Position numbers and translations under genes: made by a program. A DNA stretch of 64,000 bases, taken from contig NZ_CP146343.1 of NCBI RefSeq assembly GCF_037055275.1, positions 3,506,501-3,570,500 of the forward strand, given 5' to 3'. Below, in pieces: positions 7,988 through 16,885 of this stretch. The DNA comes from Pseudomonas sp. ML2-2023-3 (GTDB lineage Bacteria; Pseudomonadota; Gammaproteobacteria; Pseudomonadales; Pseudomonadaceae). Position 1 is the stretch's first letter, and every line of letters begins with the position of its first letter. Below the pieces are notes generated by a model, which was not told where the DNA came from, did no database searches, and was given only the letters and a program-made list of their open reading frames with translations.

Positions 7988-8863
7988 ATGTCATCGTTTC
8001 AAGGGATCTGGGTTCCACTCGTTACACCTTTCCATAACGGTGCGATCGACTTTGTCGCACTTCGGCGGCTGGTCAGCCATCTGCTGGAAACTCGCATCGA
8101 CGGTATTGTGGTCTGCGGCACCACCGGCGAAGCAGCGGCGCTGAGCAAACGTGAGCAGTTGGATGTGCTGGATGCGGTGCTGGAACAGGTACCAGGACCG
8201 CAGGTGGTCATGGGGCTGGCCGGTAATAATCTGACCGAACTGCTGCACTTTCAGAGTGAAATCCTCAAGCGCCCGGTGGCAGGCTTGCTGGTTCCGCCGC
8301 CGTACTACATCCGCCCGTCCCAAGCCGGGCTCGAAGGGTTTTTCAACACCGTCGCCGATGCCTCAAGCGTTCCGATCATTCTCTATGACATCCCGTATCG
8401 CACCGGCGTGACCTTCGAACAAGCGACCTTGCTCAACATTGTCGAGCATGAGCGGATTGTCGCTATCAAGGATTGCGGCGGCAATCAGGCCAACACACTG
8501 GCGTTGCTGGCCAGTCAAAAAGTGGATGTGTTGTGCGGCGAAGACAACCAGATATTCAGTGCATTGTGCCTCGGGGCATCCGGCGCAATTGCCGCCTCGG
8601 CACACATTCATCCCGAGCTGTTCGTGGCGCTGTATCAGCAAATTCGCGACAACCAGCTGGCCGAGGGTCGTGCAACGTTCCTGCGATTGGTACCGTTGAT
8701 TCACAGCCTGTTCATCGAACCCAATCCTGCTCCGGTGAAAGCCGCCCTGGCGCTTGCAGACCTGATCCATGACGAATTGCGAGCGCCGATGCAACGCAGC
8801 AGTGAAGCCATGAAGCTGCGTTTGCAGGGCGTAGTGAACGGGCTGAAAAACATCGACTGTTGA
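7988..8863 (+). CDS. dapA: DapA-family aldolase / dihydrodipicolinate synthase paralogue
   Basis: 291 residues, the normal length for 4-hydroxy-tetrahydrodipicolinate synthase, which condenses pyruvate with aspartate semialdehyde in lysine synthesis. The pyruvate-binding pair is in GTTGEAAAL, the catalytic tyrosine in LYDIPYRTG and the Schiff-base lysine in AIKDCGG. CAGGAG precedes the ATG. Pseudomonads usually carry several DapA paralogues, including aldolases for other 2-oxo acids. The housekeeping copy is normally next to purC/bamC, which are absent here, so this may be a second copy or another pyruvate aldolase. Confidence 0.82.
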   Translation: MSSFQGIWVPLVTPFHNGAIDFVALRRLVSHLLETRIDGIVVCGTTGEAAALSKREQLDVLDAVLEQVPGPQVVMGLAGNNLTELLHFQSEILKRPVAGLLVPPPYYIRPSQAGLEGFFNTVADASSVPIILYDIPYRTGVTFEQATLLNIVEHERIVAIKDCGGNQANTLALLASQKVDVLCGEDNQIFSALCLGASGAIAASAHIHPELFVALYQQIRDNQLAEGRATFLRLVPLIHSLFIEPNPAPVKAALALADLIHDELRAPMQRSSEAMKLRLQGVVNGLKNIDC

Positions 8864-8971
8864 TTGCCAACGACCCAGACCCAGTTATGGCCGCCCGGCA
8901 CATGGGCGGTCTTCAGGGGTTCATTTGATTTATCCCACTGCGCTCCACCAAAACCTGAAGAGGGGTACTTG

Positions 8972-9271
8972 TCAGGTGTCCTGCCCTTTTACCTGGCATA
9001 TCCCATTGGCTCTGGCCTTGCCTGTATACGAAACACTCGCCGAGCCGTCTGGATTGATCATCAATGAGATCGTGATACCGCTGCCCTTGGCCTCGAAATA
9101 GGTTTCACTGAACTTCTTCAGCCTGGCCTCTTTGCCGTTGATATAAATGGGGCCGCCACGATCCGCATGGACCTCAATGCCTCCAGGACAGGTTGCGTTA
9201 ACCAAAGGAATCCCGGCCTGCGCAACGGCGGCAACAGATGCCAGAACAACCCCCAACAGTATGTGTTTCAT
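8972..9271 (-). CDS. secreted small hypothetical protein
   Basis: 99 residues with a clear signal peptide (MKHILLGVVLASVAAVAQAG, cleavage after AQA). The mature part of about 80 residues has two cysteines, one in VNATCPGG and one in NGICQVKG, that could form a disulfide, and alternating short strands. GGGAG precedes the start. The family is not recognised. It converges with dapA and is divergent from the lipoprotein at 9462. A periplasmic or secreted location is inferred from the signal peptide. Confidence 0.6.
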   Translation of the reverse strand: MKHILLGVVLASVAAVAQAGIPLVNATCPGGIEVHADRGGPIYINGKEARLKKFSETYFEAKGSGITISLMINPDGSASVSYTGKARANGICQVKGQDT

Positions 9272-9461
9272 TCAAGTAACTCCCTGACAGACCAAGCGCC
9301 CAAACCAAAGCGATACCTTACTTGAATAAAACACGCCACTGCACACGGTGTCTTCAATGTCCGTACACGCGCAATTGAGCTGCGATTTGTCTTCTACACT
9401 CTTTTTTGGCCATTTTTGGGTCAAGCCTGTGAAGGCGCACTATGGAAAGGGAGTAATAAAG

Positions 9462-10091
9462 ATGGTTCGCAGAGTTTTGGCGGTTATGGCATTGGTGCTG
9501 CTGGCAGGATGCGCCACTAACAGGGCAGAAGTGAGCGTGAATGTCTTGCCACCTGGCAATACACAGACCCCTGCCCCCAGCAATGGCAAGAAGGTATACA
9601 TCAGCGCCGTGGACAGTCGCGTTTTTCAGATCAAGCCTTCCAGCTTCGACATACCTTCACTGAAATATGACGAGGTCGACGACACGTCGATTACTGCGCG
9701 GGCGATTGCGCGCAAACGCAATAACTACAACATGGCCATTGGCGACGTGCTACTGCCTGAAGGGCATACGGTTTCAGAACTGGTGGGCGATGCTGTTGCC
9801 AGCGCTTACCGGCAGGCAGGCTATGAAGTGGTCGGCACTCGCACAGCCCCGGATGTCAGTGAAGTGAAGGTCAACATCATTGAGTTCTGGTCATGGTATA
9901 CGGCTGAAGGCGTGCTCGATAAGGTGCTGCGCAACAAGTCGTTGTTGCAGATAAAAACCGCAGGCGCACCTGAGCTGTCCCTGAAAACCCTGGTCAGAGA
10001 GAAGGTGAAAGTGGCCACGGATAACGACTGGAAGCACATTACCGAAGCCGGCCTTGAAGCCATAACCCAGGAGACCCTCAAGCAGCTTTGA
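9462..10091 (+). CDS. YajG-like lipoprotein
   Basis: 209 residues starting MVRRVLAVMALVLLAGCATN, with a lipobox LAGC that predicts lipid attachment after cleavage. GGGAG lies about 9 bases before this ATG, which is preferred over the longer open frame from 9348. The mature part resembles YajG-type lipoproteins in having a paired-domain layout, with VYISAVDSRVFQIKP and a second conserved region DAVASAYRQAGYEVVG. Function unknown; an envelope location is predicted. Confidence 0.65.
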   Translation: MVRRVLAVMALVLLAGCATNRAEVSVNVLPPGNTQTPAPSNGKKVYISAVDSRVFQIKPSSFDIPSLKYDEVDDTSITARAIARKRNNYNMAIGDVLLPEGHTVSELVGDAVASAYRQAGYEVVGTRTAPDVSEVKVNIIEFWSWYTAEGVLDKVLRNKSLLQIKTAGAPELSLKTLVREKVKVATDNDWKHITEAGLEAITQETLKQL

Positions 10092-10639
10092 GCGATGTGT
10101 CGAGCACAACACGTCAGAGGCCGTCCACTTCGCTTGAAATGGACGGCCTCCAGTCTGATGGATACAGGGATGACCGCAGCATGGGTGCGGCTCCTCCCGG
10201 CGCTCGAACTGCCCGCGCTTTGAGCCGTCGGGCAGCCTGAATAGATGTGATCAATGAACCAAAACCTTGAGTCATTGGCCTAGATTGGCAGGGAGTAGAT
10301 TAACTCGAAGCTCAATGCTGAAGCCCATTGATCACTGCCCATTACCAAGGGCGGGTCCCAACAAGCAATCCGGGACTCCTGCTCGCTACACGTTCTCAAA
10401 GTAAACTCCTGAAATACGCTCTACGAACACGCTCTTTTTACCAAGGGCCTTCGCTCGCGTCCAAGACCCCTTCTTCATATCCCCTATGCCCTTACAGCCC
10501 CTTGCGCGCTTCCGTTCTCCTGACGGGAAAGCAGTTAAACTCCCCGCGCCGCAATATTGAGAAAAGCTTGAGGGTTGAAGCTACGTAAAATATAGGCAAG
10601 CACTGCCTGAATACTTATAAAAGACTTATATTTATCTTT
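10092..10639. other. 548-bp non-coding stretch with terminator-like hairpin
   Basis: Just after the lipoprotein gene is a perfect 11-bp stem, GAGGCCGTCCA (10117-10127) with TGGACGGCCTC (10140-10150). No T-run follows, but it is placed to end that transcript. The rest holds no supported gene. The last 60 bp before 10640 are AT-rich and probably carry the toxin-antitoxin promoter. Confidence 0.45.
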
Positions 10640-10895
10640 ATGAACACGATCAACTGGACTCGGAAAGCTGTTAAGCAGCTCCTGAAACTGCACTCCCGGC
10701 ATCAGGTTCAAATTCGTGATGCGGTGTCCGGACTCAAGGACATCCCCGACGTGGTAAATATCAAGTCACTGACTGACCACGACTTCGGATACCGCCTGCG
10801 GGTGGGGCAACTACCGAGTCCTGTTCGACTGGGACGGCACGATTAAAGTGGTCAGCATTCAAGAGGTAAAGAAACGCGATGAACGCACCTACTGA
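10640..10895 (+). pseudogene. RelE/HigB-type toxin, frameshifted
   Basis: The frame starts MNTINWTRKAVKQLLKLHSR and keeps RelE-family features through FGYRLRVG. At the G-run 10804-10807 the frame goes wrong. Removing one G restores GNYRVLFDWDGTIKVVSI followed by QEVKKRDERTY and a stop at 10893-10895, which is the expected RelE C-terminal strand pair. The restored stop overlaps the start of the antitoxin gene, as in intact toxin-first modules. With the extra G the product ends after 68 residues and lacks the catalytic C-terminal region. This is either a real inactivating mutation or a sequencing error in a short homopolymer. Confidence 0.85.
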
Positions 10896-11202
10896 CATAC
10901 AAATCATCAACGGACCTGACGGCAAGCCCGCGTTCGTCGTCATCCCTTACGCGCAATACGTTGCGCAGCACCCTGACAGCGATGTCATCCCACATGACGT
11001 TGTCAGCCGCATCGTGGAGGGTGCCACCCCTATTCGCGCATGGCGTGAATACCTGGACCTGACCCAGGAGGAAGTGGCCAAGCGTTTGGGAATTTCCCAA
11101 CCGGCTTACGCCCAGCAAGAAACCGTCTCGAAACCACGTAAGGCGACCCGCGAGAAAATCGCGGCGGCTTTTGGGATCAATGCGGATCAGTTGGAGTTGT
11201 AA
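10879..11202 (+). CDS. XRE-type antitoxin of a RelE/HigB module
   Basis: 107 residues. The C-terminal half is a Cro/C1-type helix-turn-helix (LTQEEVAKRLGISQPAYAQQ, then TREKIAAAFGINADQLEL). The N-terminal part (INGPDGKPAFVVIPYAQYVA) resembles the toxin-binding segment of such antitoxins. The start codon lies inside the end of the toxin frame, so the two genes were translationally coupled. The antitoxin is intact although the toxin is broken. It probably represses its own promoter upstream of 10640. Confidence 0.85.
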   Translation: MNAPTDIQIINGPDGKPAFVVIPYAQYVAQHPDSDVIPHDVVSRIVEGATPIRAWREYLDLTQEEVAKRLGISQPAYAQQETVSKPRKATREKIAAAFGINADQLEL

Positions 11203-11268
11203 GCTCGCGATCTGGCGCAGATGCCAATGATCAAGAACAATAAACCGCCTCAATGGTCGATTTTTTGA

Positions 11269-11415
11269 TGCTGCGCTCCTTCAGGGCAAGGTACACAAAG
11301 TGCTAAATCAGGGCTGCGTTTACAAGAGTCGATTGCCCTGCACCAGAATGCCGTTGATCTGGAAAAACGCAAAAACCATATTTACAGGGCCATTGCCGAA
11401 GGCGCCCGCCCCTAG
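11269..11415 (+). pseudogene. short coding remnant before the integrase stub
   Basis: An open stretch with no start codon that reads like the end of a protein: GLRLQESIALHQNAVDLEKR then KNHIYRAIAEGARP and a stop. It is helical and charged, unlike random sequence. The family is not recognised. It overlaps the beginning of the integrase fragment in a different frame. Probably debris of the same lost element. Confidence 0.3.
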
Positions 11416-11654
11416 AAAAGCTGGGGATACGATACTGCCCGCCATATAACTGTCGTCACACCTATGCGACAATATGCTTAATGTCCGGCATGAATCCCGC
11501 CTTTATTGCTCAGCAACTTGGCCATAGCGTCCAAATGTTGCTCTCTACTTATGCGCGCTGGCTGAACTCTAGCGGTGATTGGGATGAGATGGAAAAGCTC
11601 TTGAATGGCCCAGGATTGGCCCAAGCGACAAAAGCACACCGCGTAACCCCTTGA
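11412..11654 (+). pseudogene. 3' fragment of a phage-type tyrosine integrase
   Basis: No start codon, but the frame encodes an unmistakable tyrosine-recombinase C terminus: PPYNCRHTYATICLMSGMNP, then AFIAQQLGHSVQMLLSTYAR and WLNSSGDWDEMEKLL. The catalytic arginine and histidine of the RHTYAT box, the LGHS box and the nucleophilic tyrosine in LSTYARW are all present. The N-terminal two thirds are missing. The stop lies 12 bp before the start of ybiT, so the integrated element ended, or was deleted, exactly at the 5' side of that gene. Confidence 0.88.
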
Positions 11655-11666
11655 TAGGTAACCCCT

Positions 11667-13253
11667 TTGATCTCCACAGCAAATATCACGATGCAGTTCG
11701 GCGCAAAGCCGCTATTCGAGAACGTTTCAGTAAAATTTGGTGCAGGTAACCGTTATGGCCTGATCGGCGCCAACGGTTGCGGCAAGTCCACCTTCATGAA
11801 AATCCTCGGTGATGATCTTGAGCCGTCTGGCGGCCAGGTCATGCTGGAGCCGAACGTGCGTCTGGGTAAATTGCGCCAGGACCAGTTCGCTTACGAAGAA
11901 TTCACCGTCATCGATACCGTGATCATGGGTCACGAAGAGCTGTGGAAGGTCAAGGCAGAGCGCGACCGCATCTACTCGCTGCCAGAAATGACTGAAGATG
12001 ACGGCATGGCCGTTGCCGAACTCGAAACCGAGTTCGCAGAAATGGACGGTTATACCGCCGAATCCCGTGCTGGCGAGTTGCTGCTGGGCCTGGGTATTGG
12101 CATCGAACAGCACAACGGTCCGATGAGCGAAGTATCGCCGGGCTGGAAGCTGCGTGTTCTGCTGGCTCAGGCGCTGTTCTCGGACCCTGAAGTCCTGCTG
12201 CTCGACGAACCGACCAACCACCTGGATATCAACACCATCCGCTGGCTGGAAAACATTCTGACCCAGCGTAACAGCCTGATGATCATCATCTCTCACGACA
12301 GGCACTTCCTGAACAGTGTCTGCACCCACATGGCTGACCTGGACTACGGCGAACTGCGTCTGTTCCCGGGCAACTATGACGAGTACATGACCGTCGCTAC
12401 CCAGTCGCGCGAACAGCTGCTGTCTGAAAACGCCAAGAAAAAGGCCCAGATCAACGAACTGCAAGCGTTCGTCAGCCGCTTCTCGGCCAACGCCTCGAAA
12501 TCCAAGCAGGCCAGCTCCCGCGCCAAGGCGATCGACAAGATCACCCTGGCCGAGGTCAAGCCTTCGAGCCGTGTCAGCCCGTTCATTCGCTTTGAACAGA
12601 ACAAAAAGCTGCACCGTCAGGCAGTCATTGTCGAGCAAATGGCCAAAGGCTTTGATGGCAAGATCCTGTTCAAGGACTTCAGCTTCACCGTTGAAGCCGG
12701 CGAGCGCGTCGCGATCATTGGTCCGAACGGTATCGGTAAAACCACCCTGCTGCGCACCCTGGTCAACGAACTGACCCCGGATGCCGGTACTGTGAAGTGG
12801 ACGGATGCCGCTGAGCTGGGCTACTACGCCCAGGACCATGCCCACGACTTCGAAGACGACATGACCCTGTTCGACTGGATGGGCCAGTGGACTCAAGGCG
12901 AGCAAATGGTACGTGGCACCTTGGGCCGCATGCTGTTCTCCAACGATGACATCCTCAAGTCGGTCAAGGTGATTTCCGGTGGTGAGCAAGGTCGCATGCT
13001 GTTCGGCAAGCTGATCCTGCAAAAAGCCAACGTGCTGATCATGGACGAACCGACCAACCACTTGGACATGGAATCCATCGAGGCGCTGAACCTGGCACTC
13101 GAGAACTACCCGGGCACCCTGGTATTCGTCAGCCATGACCGTGAGTTCGTATCCTCCCTGGCCACTCGTATCATCGAGTTGAGCCCAAGCGGCGTGATCG
13201 ACTTCAGCGGTACATACGATGACTACCTGCGTAGCCAGGGCGTTGTGTTCTGA
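11667..13253 (+). CDS. ybiT: ABC-F family ATPase YbiT
   Basis: 528 residues with two ABC domains and no membrane segments, close throughout to E. coli YbiT, a ribosome-associated ABC-F protein. Domain one has GANGCGKST and [11 protein letters not shown]; the linker is helical and charged ([17 protein letters not shown]); domain two has [23 protein letters not shown] and [11 protein letters not shown]. The start is a TTG at 11667, with AGGTAA upstream, giving [20 protein letters not shown], which matches the family N terminus. Its upstream region is the integrase remnant, so the native promoter may have been replaced. A strong terminator follows. Confidence 0.92.
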   Translation: MISTANITMQFGAKPLFENVSVKFGAGNRYGLIGANGCGKSTFMKILGDDLEPSGGQVMLEPNVRLGKLRQDQFAYEEFTVIDTVIMGHEELWKVKAERDRIYSLPEMTEDDGMAVAELETEFAEMDGYTAESRAGELLLGLGIGIEQHNGPMSEVSPGWKLRVLLAQALFSDPEVLLLDEPTNHLDINTIRWLENILTQRNSLMIIISHDRHFLNSVCTHMADLDYGELRLFPGNYDEYMTVATQSREQLLSENAKKKAQINELQAFVSRFSANASKSKQASSRAKAIDKITLAEVKPSSRVSPFIRFEQNKKLHRQAVIVEQMAKGFDGKILFKDFSFTVEAGERVAIIGPNGIGKTTLLRTLVNELTPDAGTVKWTDAAELGYYAQDHAHDFEDDMTLFDWMGQWTQGEQMVRGTLGRMLFSNDDILKSVKVISGGEQGRMLFGKLILQKANVLIMDEPTNHLDMESIEALNLALENYPGTLVFVSHDREFVSSLATRIIELSPSGVIDFSGTYDDYLRSQGVVF

Positions 13254-13319
13254 TTTGAGACACCGCGAACGGCCCCCTGCCCTGGTTGTGTAACAGCGCA
13301 ACCTGAGCAGGCCCCAAGA

Positions 13320-13352
13320 CCAATGCCCCGACTCGTCGGGGCATTGGCGTTT
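13320..13352 (+). terminator. rho-independent terminator of ybiT
   Basis: Perfect 12-bp stem CCAATGCCCCGA (13320-13331) with TCGGGGCATTGG (13336-13347), tetraloop CTCG, followed by a short T-rich tail. The same 12-bp stem recurs at 19283-19310. Confidence 0.85.
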
Positions 13353-13416
13353 CTGGCACCTGAAAATACCGCACCTGGTGGACCCTGTGACACGCCAGGC
13401 CTGCCCCCCCGCACTA

Positions 13417-13779
13417 TCAACCCACGCAAAGCTCCACCTGGCCATCGCTCAAGCGTGCGGGCCACACACGCAAGCGCTGTTGCGGCGACTCCAGGCAATG
13501 GCCGTCCTCCAGTCGGTAATGCTGTTTGTAGATCGGCGACGCCACCACCAGCTCACCCTTGATCGTGCCAATCAGGCCGCGGCCGATGACATTAGCCCCG
13601 GATTGCGGGTCATGGTTGTCAATGGCGTAGAGGGATTTGCCCTCGTGTTGAGGCAGGTAAAAAAGCGCCACCTGCGCCCCTTCAAACCAGACCACCACCC
13701 CGGAGTTGGTCACCAGGTCTTGCTCATTGCACACCGTTTTCCAGGTGGCCAGGTTTTGCCGGGTATTGGACTGGCTCAT
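13417..13779 (-). CDS. nirD: nitrite reductase (NADH) small subunit
   Basis: 120 residues of Rieske-like fold, the small subunit of assimilatory NADH-nitrite reductase, which reduces nitrite to ammonium in the cytoplasm. Sequence such as LYAIDNHDPQSGANVIGRGL is typical. The Rieske cluster ligands are absent, as usual for NirD. The ATG overlaps the nirB stop (TGATG), so the subunits are coupled. A GTG three bases upstream is a less likely start. Confidence 0.9.
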   Translation of the reverse strand: MSQSNTRQNLATWKTVCNEQDLVTNSGVVVWFEGAQVALFYLPQHEGKSLYAIDNHDPQSGANVIGRGLIGTIKGELVVASPIYKQHYRLEDGHCLESPQQRLRVWPARLSDGQVELCVG

Positions 13780-16340
13780 CACGCAATCTCCTCGATAACA
13801 GGAATAAGGTTAAGTTCGGCAGCCATGATCGGACGACGCTGGCCGCGCTCCTGGACAAAATGGATATCGGGGTCTGCACGCTTGTCGTTGACGAAGGTGC
13901 GAAAGCGCTTGAGCTTTTCAGGGTCTTTGAGGGTGTTGGCCCATTCGCATTCATAGCGATCGACCACCAGCTGCATCTGGGACTCAAGTTCGGCACCCAG
14001 GCCCAGACTGTCGTCGAGGATCACGGCTTTGAGGTAGTCCAGGCCACCCTCCAGGCTTTCGCGCCACACCGAAGTGCGTTGCAGCTTGTCAGCCGTGCGG
14101 ATGTAGAACATCAGGAAGCGGTCGATGTAGCGAATCAGCGTGTCGTCATCCAGATCGGTGGCGAACAGTTCGGCGTGACGAGGACGCATGCCGCCGTTAC
14201 CGGCGATATACAGGTTCCAGCCTTTTTCGGTAGCGATCACGCCAACATCTTTGCTTTGCGCTTCGGCGCACTCGCGGGTGCATCCGGAGACGGCGAACTT
14301 GAGCTTGTGCGGCGAGCGCAGTCCCTTGTAGCGATCTTCGATCAACAGGGCCATTTTCACGCTATCTTGTACACCGTAGCGGCACCAGGTACTGCCGACA
14401 CAGGATTTAACCGTACGGGTCGATTTGCCGTAGGCGTGTCCTGTTTCAAAACCGGCCTCGATCAGCTCACTCCAGATGTCCGGCAACTCATGCAACTGGG
14501 CGCCAAACAGATCGATACGCTGGCCACCGGTGATTTTGGTGTACAGGTCGTACTTCTTCGCCACCACGCCAATTGCGATCAGCTTGTCGGCCGTGATCTC
14601 GCCACCGGGGATGCGCGGTACTACGGAGTAAGTGCCGTTTTTCTGCATATTGGCCATGAATGTGTCATTGGTGTCCTGCAGCGGCACCAGCGAGGCATCC
14701 ATGATCGGCTGGTTCCAGCACGACGCGAGTATCGACCCCACGGCCGGCTTGCAGACATCGCAACCGGTGTGGCCACGGCCATGGCTGGCCAGCAACTCTT
14801 CAAAGGTGGTCACGCCTTCTACGCGAACCAGAGCGTAAAGTTCCTGACGGGTATAGGCGAAGTGTTCGCACAGGCTCTTGTCGACAGCCACACCCCGGGC
14901 AATCAGCTCGTGCTCGAATACTTGCTTGAGTAAACCGGCGCAACCACCGCAGCCAGTACAGGCCTTGGTCTGCGCCTTGAGCATGCCGAGGTCGCCGCAG
15001 CCGCCGTCAATGGCAGAACAGATGGCGCCTTTGGTGACGTTGTGGCAAGAACAGACCGTCGCCGATTCCGGCAGTGAACCCGGCCCCAGGGTGGGTGCAC
15101 CGGTGGACGACGGCAAGATCAGGCTGGCAGGTTCCGCTGGCAAGGCAATGCTGTTTTGCATGTATTGCAGCAAGGTGTCGTAGTAGCTGTTGTCGCCGAC
15201 CAGTACGGCACCGATCACATGCTTGCCCGTGGCGTCGACCACCAGGCGCCGATAACTGGCCGTGGCCTCGTCGATAAACTGATAGCTGCGCGAACCCGGC
15301 ATATGGCCGTGGGCGTCGCCAATGGAACCGACGTCTACGCCCAGCAGTTTGAGTTTGGTCGACATGTCCGCGCCGATAAACGGCTCAGCGGCCTGATCAC
15401 ACAACACGGCCGCCACCCCCCGGGCCATCTGGTAACCCGGCGCGACCAGGCCGAACACGCTGCCGTTCCAGGAAGCGCACTCGCCGATGGCATAGATGTT
15501 CGGATCACTGCTCAAGCATTCGTCGTTGATCACCACACCGCCGCGCGGGCCTATCTCCAAAGCTGCCTGACGGGCCAGGCCATCCTGGGCGCGGATACCG
15601 GCCGAGAAGACAATCAGGTCGGTTTCAAGGAACTCGTCATTGGCGAAGTTCATGCGATAGCGATACTGCTCGCCAGCGCTGATCGACTGGGTGGCGCGCG
15701 ACAGGTGGACGCCGACCCCCAGCCGTTCGATTTGCATCTTGAGTGCCAGGCCACCGAAGTCATCCAGTTGCACCGGCATCAGGCGCGGTGCGAATTCGAC
15801 AACATGGGCTTCCAGGCCCAGGCTTTTGAGCGCGTTGGCCGCCTCAAGGCCCAGCAAACCACCGCCCACCACCACGCCACGTCGGGCATTGATTGCCGCA
15901 GCCCGTATGGCGTCGAGGTCTTCAAGGGTTCGATACACCAGGCGTGAATCCCCCTCCGCCCCTTCAATCGGCGGCACAAAGGGATAAGACCCGGTGGCCA
16001 GCACCAATTTGTCGTACGGCACGCTGCCTTGCGCAGTGATCACCTCACACCGGGCGCGATCGATTTCCAGTACGGGGACACCCAAGTGCAACGTGACACC
16101 GGGCGTCTGGTAGAGCGACGCCTCTGACAGTGCCAGCGACTCGGCATCGCGACCGGTGAAGTATTCAGAAAGGTGCACCCGGTCATAGGCCCGCATGGGC
16201 TCCTCGCTGAACACATGCAGTCGGTAGTGATCCAGCGCGCCACGCGCGATCAACTGCTCGACACAATGATGTCCGACCATGCCATTGCCCACTACGACCA
16301 GGGTTTTCACGTTGTTCAACACGGCAACATTGGAGTTCAT
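13779..16340 (-). CDS. nirB: nitrite reductase (NADH) large subunit
   Basis: 853 residues with the full NirB layout. The N-terminal FAD/NAD(P)-binding oxidoreductase opens VKTLVVVGNGMVGHHCVEQL. Then come BFD-like [2Fe-2S] ligands in ATVCSCHNVTKG and CTGCGGCAGL, then two sulfite/nitrite reductase half-domains with the siroheme/[4Fe-4S] cysteines in SCVGSTWCRYG and VSGCTRECAEAQ. It accepts electrons from NADH and reduces nitrite to ammonium. The start at 16340 (MNSNVAVLNNVKTLVVVGNG) is preferred over an upstream ATG that adds 14 unusual residues. It is preceded by a leader with an intrinsic terminator. Confidence 0.93.
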   Translation of the reverse strand: MNSNVAVLNNVKTLVVVGNGMVGHHCVEQLIARGALDHYRLHVFSEEPMRAYDRVHLSEYFTGRDAESLALSEASLYQTPGVTLHLGVPVLEIDRARCEVITAQGSVPYDKLVLATGSYPFVPPIEGAEGDSRLVYRTLEDLDAIRAAAINARRGVVVGGGLLGLEAANALKSLGLEAHVVEFAPRLMPVQLDDFGGLALKMQIERLGVGVHLSRATQSISAGEQYRYRMNFANDEFLETDLIVFSAGIRAQDGLARQAALEIGPRGGVVINDECLSSDPNIYAIGECASWNGSVFGLVAPGYQMARGVAAVLCDQAAEPFIGADMSTKLKLLGVDVGSIGDAHGHMPGSRSYQFIDEATASYRRLVVDATGKHVIGAVLVGDNSYYDTLLQYMQNSIALPAEPASLILPSSTGAPTLGPGSLPESATVCSCHNVTKGAICSAIDGGCGDLGMLKAQTKACTGCGGCAGLLKQVFEHELIARGVAVDKSLCEHFAYTRQELYALVRVEGVTTFEELLASHGRGHTGCDVCKPAVGSILASCWNQPIMDASLVPLQDTNDTFMANMQKNGTYSVVPRIPGGEITADKLIAIGVVAKKYDLYTKITGGQRIDLFGAQLHELPDIWSELIEAGFETGHAYGKSTRTVKSCVGSTWCRYGVQDSVKMALLIEDRYKGLRSPHKLKFAVSGCTRECAEAQSKDVGVIATEKGWNLYIAGNGGMRPRHAELFATDLDDDTLIRYIDRFLMFYIRTADKLQRTSVWRESLEGGLDYLKAVILDDSLGLGAELESQMQLVVDRYECEWANTLKDPEKLKRFRTFVNDKRADPDIHFVQERGQRRPIMAAELNLIPVIEEIA

Positions 16341-16380
16341 ATAAAGCACCCGCCAAAGCCCATCACAGTTATTAAAAAGC

Positions 16381-16415
16381 AAAAAAAACGCCTGAAACCT
16401 TACGGCTCCAGGCGT
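16381..16415 (-). terminator. leader terminator upstream of nirB (probable attenuator)
   Basis: On the minus strand, ACGCCTG pairs with CAGGCGT (16409-16415 with 16388-16394). The inner arms GAGCC and GGTTT (with G-U pairs) extend it to a long hairpin with a GTAA loop, followed by eight T residues. It lies about 40 bp before the nirB start with no gene upstream on this strand, so it fits transcription attenuation. In Pseudomonas and Azotobacter, nitrate/nitrite assimilation operons are known to be controlled by the ANTAR antiterminator NasT acting at such leaders. That this one is a NasT target is inferred. Confidence 0.75.
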
Positions 16416-16885
16416 CTTTGCCTGTTCTTATGCGGGGTTAAATCGGGCTGCTTCGCCTGACCCACCGCTGTTGCCCATGACCTGTGCGGCCTGTCGATCG
16501 TCGTTGACCGAGGGGGCTGTCCACTCTAATGCCTCGCCGGTGGACCTGAATCAGGACTTGCAGTCTTTGTGCCAGACCGGGATGGGCCTTGTAACAACAC
16601 AGTTTTAAGGCACAACGATCACTGAGCAGCGACAGTTTTGCCTCTAACTGGTGCGCTCCAGCGTTCGAGCGCGATGGAAACGTGCAGTTTTTCATGGCGA
16701 TGAACGGGCGCCAATCGAGCCAGCACATGCGCCATGAGTACGATGTTTATTGCATTATCTTCGCTGCGGGCCGGGCGCTGCGCTCCTCGCGCCGATCAAA
16801 CTTGGCGTTCTGCTCTTTCGATCTGCGGTCAGTGAAGGCACAATGCGCATCCTTTTTTGGCTGGCCATGCCGCAGGCGCCTCGAA
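16416..16885. other. nirB leader and nirB/nspC divergent promoter region
   Basis: No supported gene. The minus-strand half (about 16416-16560) is probably the transcribed nirB leader. It contains further potential stems, such as CCACCGG/CCACTC-flanked repeats and GGGTC...AGCCC (16446-16465). The plus-strand half must hold the nspC promoter. An open frame runs into nspC from 16682, but the conserved protein starts at 16886. Confidence 0.45.

Noticed and set aside
10328..10588. 86-codon frame between the lipoprotein and the toxin gene
   Set aside because: No ribosome-binding site, no recognisable features, and composition unlike the neighbouring genes.
11727..13445. 572-codon minus-strand open frame across ybiT
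   Set aside because: Exact antisense of a highly conserved ABC-F gene, with no domain and no plausible ribosome-binding site.
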